Below, piece by piece: positions 58,475-64,000 of a stretch of 64,000 nucleotides of DNA; the first letter of the stretch is position 1; the number at the start of each line of letters is the position of its first letter. Both the position numbers and the translations under genes were made by a program. The stretch covers positions 33,811 to 97,810 of the forward strand of contig CAUPNM010000019.1 of NCBI GenBank assembly GCA_963512645.1, written 5' to 3'. Source of the stretch: Rhodoferax_B sp963512645. GTDB lineage: Bacteria > Pseudomonadota > Gammaproteobacteria > Burkholderiales > Burkholderiaceae_C. The notes below the pieces were generated by a model. That model saw only the letters and a program-made list of their open reading frames with translations. It was not told the DNA's origin and searched no databases.

Positions 58475-58549
58475 TTAACGAACGAAGATGGCAATCAGGA
58501 TGATGATGGGGATAGGGATTCCGAGAAAGAGCAAGAGCAGTGAACGCAT
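58475..58549 (-). CDS. 24-residue hydrophobic membrane peptide
   Basis: A 24-codon frame with ATG at 58549 and TAA at 58475-58477, preceded by AAGGAGAC five bases from the ATG, one of the best ribosome sites in the window. It begins MRSLLLLFLGIPIP and ends in an Ile/Leu-rich stretch closing with FVR, so it is one membrane span with a basic residue at each end. Small peptides with a GIPIP-type centre are familiar from proteobacterial annotations, but their function is unknown to me. It lies 24 bases after the stop of the membrane-protein gene and is probably cotranscribed. Confidence 0.65.
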   Translation of the reverse strand: MRSLLLLFLGIPIPIIILIAIFVR

Positions 58550-58573
58550 GGGATGTCTCCTTGGGTTGCGTGG

Positions 58574-59488
58574 TTAAAAAAGGTCGCGCTGGCGGCCACC
58601 GAAGGTCGCGGCCAGGCTGGCGATAAAGGCGCCCATGAGCAGCGAAACGAATAGCCACAAGGCGCTGTAAGCCGACGCTTTGCGGGCCTTGTCCGCCGCA
58701 TTGCGGGTGGCTATCTCCAGGTCTTTGGCGCTGGCCTGCAGGCGGGCGAACGTATCGGTCACCCGTTTCTCGGCATCGGCCTGGGGCAGTCCGGTGCGCT
58801 GAGCGACCCGTTGGCCCACGTACTTTGCGTCGTCCGCCGCAAGCTGGCCCTTGACTATGGCGCTGGCAAAGATGCGCCCCACTTCGGTGGAGGACGATGC
58901 GGCCTCCTCCTGACTGACAGCGTCTGGCGCAGGGGCCCCCATGGTCTTCCGGAACAGGCTGTCCACAAAATAGCCCTGGTCGGCAAAACCACCATCCGAT
59001 GTAGCCGTGGCGGTCAACGCAGGCACCGCGTTGGCCGCTGTGCGGGCCGCACCATTCACAATGCCGCCGATGGCCGATGTCAGCATGCCAGCCGTCACCA
59101 GGGTGGCTATCGCCCAGGCCAGAAACCCATGGGCGGTGTCGCGAAAGTACACCTCGTCGGTAGGGACTCCCGCCCAGCGCACCCGCAAACGTCCGGCCAG
59201 GTAGCCACCCAGACCGGCTGCGGCAAGCTGGGTAAAGGCAAGCCACACGATCGTCGAAATGCCCAAGGTGCTGGCGGTAGCGCCCTGGCCAGACCATGGC
59301 GACACAGAAGAAAGCCCCAGGCCGACGCCCAGGATCAGCAGGATCAGCGACAAAGCAGCAGCCCCGGCGGCCCCCGCAACAATCGCCGCCCACGAGACAG
59401 CGCCGACCGGCGGGACCGGACTGGGGGCGTATGCGGGTACAAGCCCTGGGGCCATGTTTGGCGAGATGGGCAGGTTGGTGTGAATCAC
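58574..59488 (-). CDS. Four-span membrane protein of unknown function
   Basis: 304 aa from GTG 59488, supported by GGAGA six bases upstream; the frame continues upstream without a ribosome site. Spans lie near 25-50, 60-87, 100-128 and 272-298. Between spans three and four is a soluble helical stretch of about 140 residues (SQEEAASSSTEVGRIF, AEKRVTDTFARLQASAKDLE). Conserved-looking loop residues include GGYLAGRLRVRW and DEVYFRDTAHGFLAW. Such proteins are often listed as hypothetical or PhnA-like. It is divergent from the diguanylate cyclase across 209 bases that hold only weak palindromes. Confidence 0.75.
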   Translation of the reverse strand: MIHTNLPISPNMAPGLVPAYAPSPVPPVGAVSWAAIVAGAAGAAALSLILLILGVGLGLSSVSPWSGQGATASTLGISTIVWLAFTQLAAAGLGGYLAGRLRVRWAGVPTDEVYFRDTAHGFLAWAIATLVTAGMLTSAIGGIVNGAARTAANAVPALTATATSDGGFADQGYFVDSLFRKTMGAPAPDAVSQEEAASSSTEVGRIFASAIVKGQLAADDAKYVGQRVAQRTGLPQADAEKRVTDTFARLQASAKDLEIATRNAADKARKASAYSALWLFVSLLMGAFIASLAATFGGRQRDLF

Positions 59489-59697
59489 GTTGTGTCTCCA
59501 GAAGATAAGACTGCATGGTGCGACGACCCACCATCGGGCGTTGTCGGTTGTGCCCTTGGCCTGCGGTAGGACGGCATGCCGCATGCGCCAAGGCCCCTGC
59601 TGGGGACCAGTGGAGCGCATCGGTGCACATTGGTACGGGCAATACCCTTTGTTGCCGATCCGCTATACGCGGTGGCGGATTCACCCTATAAGAGGGA

Positions 59698-61032
59698 ATG
59701 CGCCTATCGACCTTCATCCTTTCCCATATGGAAACCATCTTGCAGGAGTGGCAAGACTTTGCGGCCACCCTGGTACCCGCCGGCCGCACCATGAACAAGG
59801 TCGCGCTGCGCGACCACATCAAACTCATATTGGAGACCGTGGCTGCCGATCTGGACCAGCCCCAGACAGAGCGCGATGCCGCCGACAAATCAAAAGGCCT
59901 GCTGGCCCCCGAACCGGAAGAAACCGCCGCCACCGAGCACGGCAAGGAGCGCCTGGCCTTTGGTTTTGGTCTGGACGCAGCGGTGGCCGAATACCGCGCG
60001 TTGCGCGCCAGCGTGACCCGCCTGTGGCAAAAATCGCTGAAAGACGAAACGATCCCGGCCACCGCTGTCCGAGACCTGATCCGATTCAACGAAGCCATTG
60101 ACCAGGCGATCAATGAATCGGTGACCAGTTATGCCTATGAAAAGGAACAACTCACCCGGGTTTTTGACACCATCTTGTCCTCATCGCCCGACCTGAGCTT
60201 CACCTTCGACCTGGAGGGGCGTTTCGCCTACGCCAACAAAGCCATGACGGCGCTGCTGGGTCGCGGGATGGGCCAAATTACCGGAAAGCTGTGCGCCGAC
60301 CTGGGCCTGCCAGGGGCCGACGTGCTGCAACGCAGCATCGAATCCGTCATCCGCTCCAAAACGCAGGTGCGCGCAGAAATGCGCTACACCACGGGCGAGG
60401 TCGTCACCGATGTGTACGACTGCATTTTTGCGCCCGTGATAGACGTCGATGGAGAGGTGGAGGCGGTAGTCGGCACGGCCCGCAACGTCACCGACCGCAG
60501 GGCCAGTGAAGAACACAACTGGCGCCGCGCCAACTACGACAGCTTGACCGACTTACCCAACCGGCGGCTGTTCCTAGACCGCCTGGACCTGCAGCTTCGC
60601 CACGCAGCCCGGACCCAAAGCCTGTTGGCGCTGCTGTTTATCGACCTGGACCACTTCAAGGAAATCAACGACTCGCTCGGCCACGACGCGGGCGACGCGC
60701 TACTGCGCCAGGCCGCCCTGCGCATCCAGTCCAGCCTGCGCAACGAAGACACGGTGGCCCGCCTGGGCGGCGATGAATTCACCGTCATCCTGCCCGAACT
60801 GGGCAGCCCGGAGCACGCCAAATCTGTGGCCGCCGTGATCCAGCGCGAACTGGCCCGCCCCTTCGACATCGCCCACCCCGCCCCCCAGGTTTCCGGCAGC
60901 ATAGGCGTGGCCTTCTACCCGCAGGACGGCCTGACGGTGGGCGACTTGGTCAAAAGCGCAGACTCCGCCATGTATCTGGCCAAGCAGGCGGGGCGCAACC
61001 AGTTCAGCTTTTGCGCTGCGCGGGAGGGGTGA
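59698..61032 (+). CDS. Diguanylate cyclase with RsbRD-like and PAS sensor domains
   Basis: 444 aa. The N-terminal all-helical region (about 10-140: ILQEWQDFAATL, ERLAFGFGLDAAVAEYRALR) resembles the RsbRD_N domain. A PAS domain follows (about 155-270, FTFDLEGRFAYANKAM), then a GGDEF domain. GGDEF is intact at 357-361, and RNED (348-351) five residues before it is an RxxD inhibitory site. It should make c-di-GMP under product control in response to a cytoplasmic cue. No EAL domain. ATG 59698 is used; ATG 59728 is possible. Confidence 0.93.
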   Translation: MRLSTFILSHMETILQEWQDFAATLVPAGRTMNKVALRDHIKLILETVAADLDQPQTERDAADKSKGLLAPEPEETAATEHGKERLAFGFGLDAAVAEYRALRASVTRLWQKSLKDETIPATAVRDLIRFNEAIDQAINESVTSYAYEKEQLTRVFDTILSSSPDLSFTFDLEGRFAYANKAMTALLGRGMGQITGKLCADLGLPGADVLQRSIESVIRSKTQVRAEMRYTTGEVVTDVYDCIFAPVIDVDGEVEAVVGTARNVTDRRASEEHNWRRANYDSLTDLPNRRLFLDRLDLQLRHAARTQSLLALLFIDLDHFKEINDSLGHDAGDALLRQAALRIQSSLRNEDTVARLGGDEFTVILPELGSPEHAKSVAAVIQRELARPFDIAHPAPQVSGSIGVAFYPQDGLTVGDLVKSADSAMYLAKQAGRNQFSFCAAREG

Positions 61033-61143
61033 GGTGGGGGTGCAGATGGCAGCGGTACAACCCAACACTTGGCGTGGATTGACGCTAGGCCTGCACCAGA
61101 CTGAAACCCAGGCGCACGCGATGCGCCGGATTAAAAATTGAAA

Positions 61144-61193
61144 TGGTAGGGCGTGAGTGACTTGAACACTCGACCAAAGGATTATGAGTCCTG
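61144..61193 (-). pseudogene. 3' half of a CAU-anticodon tRNA gene (tRNA-Met or tRNA-Ile2), attachment-site remnant
   Basis: Read on the minus strand: anticodon loop CTCATAA (61182-61188), variable region TGGTC, T stem GAGTG/CACTC closing the loop TTCAAGT, acceptor strand ACGCCCT, A and CCA (61144-61146). The D arm and 5' acceptor strand are missing; the sequence to the right is unrelated. The outermost anticodon-stem pair is already mismatched, so the junction lies about there. 61033-61143, the rest of this gene-free stretch, shows nothing. Confidence 0.8.
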
Positions 61194-61214
61194 CGTAAAT
61201 CATGTTGAACGCAG

Positions 61215-61306
61215 TTGATAGAAGTAGATAGAATCGTTATAAATCAACGACTTATTGACGACTCGGTCAATTAGGGTGTTGATTGAAATTGATCTATTTC
61301 TATCAA
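61215..61306. repeat. Three arm-type repeats upstream of the integrase
   Basis: TTGATAGAAGTAGAT at 61215-61229, TTGATTGAAATTGAT at 61279-61293, and the inverse ATCTATTTCTATCAA at 61292-61306 (TTGATAGAAATAGAT on the other strand). They agree at 13 or 14 of 15 positions. Their place between the tRNA junction and the integrase gene fits arm sites for the integrase or its directionality factor. Confidence 0.6.
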
Positions 61307-61356
61307 ATTTTCTTACATCCTACGTTACATCGAAGTGATGCAAAAGAAGGCTCAAC

Positions 61357-62676
61357 ATGAAGCACACGACTACCAAAGTTAAGTTCACCAAGCCACGCGT
61401 GGACGAACACAGGTGCCCGCCAGACAAAGGGCAGGCGTTCATATGGGATGCAATCGCGCCAGGGCTAGGATTGCGAACTACGCCCGCCGGTCGCCCTGCA
61501 TACGTCTTTCAGTCGCTCTTTGACGGCAAGACGATACGCACCACGATAGGTAGCCCCGATGCGTGGTCAATCGGTGACGCTCAAGCGAAGGCGCGGGAGT
61601 GGCAACGGTTGATTGACCAAGGCCGTGACCCGCGCACCGTGAAAGCCGAAGTAACGGCGGCAGACGTGGCGAGGCGGGCGGCGGCAAAGAGCGATGGCGT
61701 GACGGTTGCCGAGGCCTGGGCCGAATACTTGGCCGACAGGAAACCACACTGGGGGGCACTTCACACACGTGATCACATTTCGCTTGCCAAACCGGGCGGT
61801 GAAGTTGCGACACGTGGAACGCGGGGCAAGGGCGTTACTGCGCCTGGCCCGTTGCATTCGCTGATGGCGCTGGCATTGCGCGACCTGGATGCGGAAAAGG
61901 TAGAAGCCTGGGCCGCCCGTGAAGGCAAGACCCGCCCCACTCCCGCCCGCCTTGCCTGGCGCTTGCTCAAGACCTTTTTAGGCTGGTGTGCAGAACAGCC
62001 CAAGTACGCCGGATTGATGCCCCCTGTTAGCGCCGCCAAGAGCCGCCGAACCCGTGAAGCGCTGGGGAAGGCCGGGACAAAATCCGACGTGCTGCAACGT
62101 GAACAACTCGCCCCGTGGTTCGCCGCCGTCCAACAGATTCAGAACCCGATCATTGCCACCTGCCTGCAATTCATGCTGCTGACAGGTGCGCGCCCTGGCG
62201 AGGTGCTGGCGTTGCGCTGGGACGATGTGAACACGCACTGGAAGGGTATCGCCATCCGCGACAAGGTAGAGGGAACCCGCGAGATTCCCGCCACGCCCTA
62301 CATGCTGCGCCTGCTGGCCGCCCTGCCCCGCCGCAACGAATGGGTGTTTTCCAGCCCCACCAGTAAATCCGGCCACCTGAGCGAACCCAACAACCCGCAC
62401 ACCCGCGCCTGCAAAGTTGCTGGCCTGGTCGGCCTGACCCTGCACGGCCTGCGCCGCTCGTTCAAGAGTTTGACCGAGTGGCTGGAGGTGCCGGTAGGTG
62501 TGGTGGCGCAGATTCAAGGCCACAAGCCCAGCGCCACCGCTGAAAAGCACTACACCGTGCGCCCGCTGGAGCTGCTGCGGGTCCACCATGAGCGAATTGA
62601 AGCCTGGATGCTGGAGCAGGCGGGAGTGCAATTTGTGGCCGATGCCACGCCGGGCGGCCTGCGGGCTGTCGCATAA
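61357..62676 (+). CDS. Tyrosine-type site-specific integrase
   Basis: 439 aa. An N-terminal arm-binding domain with a DUF4102-like pattern (AIAPGLGLRTTPAGRPAYVFQ) precedes a SAM-like core-binding region and the catalytic domain (about 250-420). Catalytic residues are Arg279 (TGARPGEVLALRW), His363 and Arg366 (LHGLRRSF), His389 (GHKPSATAEK) and Tyr399 (KHYTVRP), so it should be active. It reads away from the tRNA remnant that is its likely attachment site. Confidence 0.94.
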   Translation: MKHTTTKVKFTKPRVDEHRCPPDKGQAFIWDAIAPGLGLRTTPAGRPAYVFQSLFDGKTIRTTIGSPDAWSIGDAQAKAREWQRLIDQGRDPRTVKAEVTAADVARRAAAKSDGVTVAEAWAEYLADRKPHWGALHTRDHISLAKPGGEVATRGTRGKGVTAPGPLHSLMALALRDLDAEKVEAWAAREGKTRPTPARLAWRLLKTFLGWCAEQPKYAGLMPPVSAAKSRRTREALGKAGTKSDVLQREQLAPWFAAVQQIQNPIIATCLQFMLLTGARPGEVLALRWDDVNTHWKGIAIRDKVEGTREIPATPYMLRLLAALPRRNEWVFSSPTSKSGHLSEPNNPHTRACKVAGLVGLTLHGLRRSFKSLTEWLEVPVGVVAQIQGHKPSATAEKHYTVRPLELLRVHHERIEAWMLEQAGVQFVADATPGGLRAVA

Positions 62677-62685
62677 GGGGGCGCA

Positions 62686-63177
62686 ATGGACGATTACCTT
62701 CCGACTGAAGACGAGATAAATGAGTGGCTGAAAAACAATCGGCAATATTCAACCGAGGTACGTGTGGAGGCTCTTACCAAAACACTACGCAATGTTGATA
62801 TTGATACGTTGCGCCACTATGCCGCTGCATTTTTTGTAGCGCGTGATGTTGCAGCTGGGGGGCTCGCTGGATTACCTGAATTTTTCTATCCGCGCTTAGT
62901 GCGGGTCATCGAGGAGAGTAAATCCCTCGGCGACACCCAGCATCGTAAAAAGGCATCTGCTCTAGGCAGGGCAAGAGTTAACGCTAGATACGACAAACCA
63001 GGTGGCACGCGAGACAAGCAAAAAGAAATAATCGCTCGCTGGGCAACCGGCAACTTTAGGACGAGGGACATCTGCGCGCAGGAAGAGGCCGACTTCGTGG
63101 GAATGAAGTACGCGGCTGCACGAAAAGCGTTAACAGGTACCCCTAACCCGGCCCCTTGGCCTGCAAAGACGAGGTGA
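62686..63177 (+). CDS. Unknown protein of the integrative element
   Basis: 163 aa. ATG 62686 lies nine bases after the integrase stop with AAGGGGG before it. No family recognised. The N-terminal half is helical and acidic (PTEDEINEWLKNN; TKTLRNVDIDTLRHYAAAFF), and the second half is basic (HRKKASALGRARVNARYDKPGG) with a possible DNA-binding helix (NFRTRDICAQEEADFVG). The gene is visibly less GC-rich than the integrase. A hairpin follows. Confidence 0.65.
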   Translation: MDDYLPTEDEINEWLKNNRQYSTEVRVEALTKTLRNVDIDTLRHYAAAFFVARDVAAGGLAGLPEFFYPRLVRVIEESKSLGDTQHRKKASALGRARVNARYDKPGGTRDKQKEIIARWATGNFRTRDICAQEEADFVGMKYAAARKALTGTPNPAPWPAKTR

Positions 63178-63182
63178 AAGTT

Positions 63183-63211
63183 AGCTAGCTTTTACACAGT
63201 AAGAGCTAGCT
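63183..63211. terminator. Hairpin after the unknown element gene
   Basis: AGCTAGCTTTTA at 63183-63194 pairs with TAAGAGCTAGCT at 63200-63211 with one G-T pair, loop CACAG. No T tract follows, so it may be a processing or regulatory stem rather than a full terminator. Confidence 0.4.
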
Positions 63212-63293
63212 TCTGCTGCGTAACGGGGATTCGCAAAAAATAGCGCAACTGCGACATTTCATCCACCGGGCCACAGAGGCTCCAAGGATGCAA

Positions 63294-63503
63294 ATGAATC
63301 AGACGCACTACCCCCCTCTCTCAGCAGAAACCCGTGAACGGATCTGCACCGAAGCAGCGGCTTATTACCTCCACAGACGCGCCCAGACACTCAGGAAATG
63401 GGCCTGCCTAGAGCAGGGGCCGATTCGCCCCGTGCGCATCGGTGGCCGCCTGGCGTGGTCCACCGCTGAAATTCGTACCCTCTTGGCCGGGGGGCGAATC
63501 TAA
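63294..63503 (+). CDS. Xis/AlpA-like helix-turn-helix protein
   Basis: 69 aa from ATG 63294, five bases after AAGGA; ATG 63288 overlaps that site. The winged-helix pattern AAYYLHRRAQTLRKWACLEQGPIRPVRIGGRLAWSTAEI, split here as AAYYLHRRAQTLRKW, GPIRPVRIGGRLAW and STAEIRTLL, is that of excisionase/AlpA-type DNA-binding proteins. It probably controls the integrase or excision. Its TAA overlaps the next ATG. Confidence 0.8.
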   Translation: MNQTHYPPLSAETRERICTEAAAYYLHRRAQTLRKWACLEQGPIRPVRIGGRLAWSTAEIRTLLAGGRI

Positions 63504-63691
63504 TGCTGCTGACCCAAACCAGGCCACTGATGAGTGGCTTATATCCTGGGCCGCTGATGAGCACCAGAGTCGGCTCTGTCGCACGGGGTAATCTCGTCAG
63601 CGCGGATTGGTTCGCTCAGCACGGCTCACGTGCCCAGCGTCGTGCAGCATTGCGCCAATTGAAGCTACGCCCAACGGCAGGGGGCAAGTAA
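63503..63691 (+). CDS. Small unknown protein of the integrative element
   Basis: 62 aa, between the HTH and primase genes. ATG 63503 overlaps the previous TAA, and its own TAA overlaps the next ATG, so it is translated in a coupled chain. The C-terminal half is basic (HGSRAQRRAALRQLKLRP) and may bind nucleic acid. No family recognised. Confidence 0.55.
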   Translation: MLLTQTRPLMSGLYPGPLMSTRVGSVARGNLVSADWFAQHGSRAQRRAALRQLKLRPTAGGK

Positions 63692-64000
63692 TGGCCCATG
63701 TACTTAGCCCGGCGCTTCAACACCTTGCCAGCCTGGATCAGTTCGTGGTGTGCAAGTTCACCCCGAGCGCCCGCCGCCCCGGCAAAACGGAAAAGATTCC
63801 CGTTGATCCTCAAACGGGCAACGCCATAGACCCGCACACGCCCGCCAACTGGCTCACGGCGGCGGCGGCCTCTACCGCAGCGCAGCGCCTGGGGGCTGAT
63901 TACGGCATCGGCTTTGTGCTGACCCAGAATGCCGGGTTGTTTGTGATTGACATAGACGGCGCGGCCCAACTGGACGGCACATGGAATGCGGCGGCCTTGG
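63691..64000 (+). CDS. Primase/polymerase N-terminus of the element (cut by the window edge)
   Basis: The first 103 codons are open to the right edge. The translation begins MAHVLSPALQHLASLDQFVV and reaches FVIDIDGAAQLDG, whose Asp-x-Asp is the metal site of bifunctional DNA primase/polymerase (Prim-Pol) domains, preceded by a Lys/Pro stretch (KTEKIPVDPQTGNAIDP) and ANWLTAAAA. A helicase domain probably follows outside. Such enzymes replicate P4-like satellites and plasmids. Confidence 0.75.
   Translation, partial: MAHVLSPALQHLASLDQFVVCKFTPSARRPGKTEKIPVDPQTGNAIDPHTPANWLTAAAASTAAQRLGADYGIGFVLTQNAGLFVIDIDGAAQLDGTWNAAAL

Larger units (their letters stand above)
61144..64000 (+). mobile_element. 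Integrative element at a tRNA gene (left end; continues past the window)
   Basis: The element starts at a truncated tRNA and carries, in order, candidate integrase binding sites, a tyrosine integrase, an unknown gene, a xis-like HTH gene, a small unknown gene and the beginning of a primase. The last three genes are coupled by TAATG overlaps or a similar arrangement. Integrase, HTH regulator and primase near one tRNA end is the plan of P4-like satellites and related islands. The other end and cargo are outside the window. Confidence 0.8.

Noticed and set aside
61144..61193. Functional tRNA gene
   Set aside because: The D arm and 5' acceptor strand are absent, so it cannot fold as a tRNA.

Overview
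The window looks like chromosome from a high-GC betaproteobacterium of the order Burkholderiales, most likely family Comamonadaceae. The evidence is gene order: gltBD next to an mla cluster that contains mlaA, then yadGH-bolA-murA-hisGD; pilMNOPQ next to aroKB and dgt; mrcA-cyaY-lptM-lysA; resBC with cytochrome c4 and engB; and two lpxL-type genes divergent from metK. Only the gene content was used; no database search was possible.

Layout. 1-1526: the tail of a DUF802 gene, a MotB-like OmpA protein and a DUF2894 protein, possibly an undescribed ion-driven envelope motor. 1580-3573: an OmpR/QseC-type two-component system. 3512-8176: an accessory block with a glycosyltransferase, a secreted beta-helix protein, an asparagine-synthetase homologue without the glutaminase cysteine, and a small membrane-anchored protein. 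It lies where the rest of the his operon would be expected. 8173-24965, all minus strand: hisD, hisG, murA, a BolA protein, an ABC exporter, a class V aminotransferase, the Mla phospholipid transport genes (F, E, D, A, C, B) and glutamate synthase. 25079-25957: a RAYT transposase unit bounded by a perfect 16-bp inverted repeat. 25961-31941, minus: an aldo/keto reductase, a methyltransferase, DUF1415, a hypothetical protein, dgt, aroB and aroK. 31938-39006, minus: an Ig-like lipoprotein wedged between aroK and pilQ, then pilPONM. 39230-44908, plus: mrcA, lptM, lysA and a PLP amino acid deaminase, with cyaY on minus. 44912-50821, minus: msrQP, resC/resB and cytochrome c4. 50989-59488: engB, a solitary GSU2403-type nucleotidyltransferase, two lauroyl-type acyltransferases, metK, a Bcr/CflA exporter, galE, a 24-residue membrane peptide and a four-span membrane protein. 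59698-61032: a diguanylate cyclase. 61144 to the right edge: an integrative element at the 3' half of a CAU-anticodon tRNA gene, with integrase, xis-like HTH protein and the start of a primase.

Most of the content is housekeeping: cell-envelope assembly (murA, mrcA, lpxL, mla, lptM), amino acid synthesis (his, glt, aro, lysA, metK), cytochrome c maturation, type IV pili and periplasmic methionine-sulfoxide repair. The accessory pieces are the motor-like locus at the left edge, the 3.5-8.2 kb block, the Ig-like lipoprotein, the nucleotidyltransferase and the tRNA-associated element.

Small-scale structures include six copies of a dispersed intergenic palindrome and a related short GCTA...TAGC motif that also occurs inside genes. 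Others are a terminator touching the mlaF start codon, a hairpin covering the ribosome-binding site of the nucleotidyltransferase, a second in-frame copy of the last 14 codons of metK, and three arm-type repeats upstream of the integrase.
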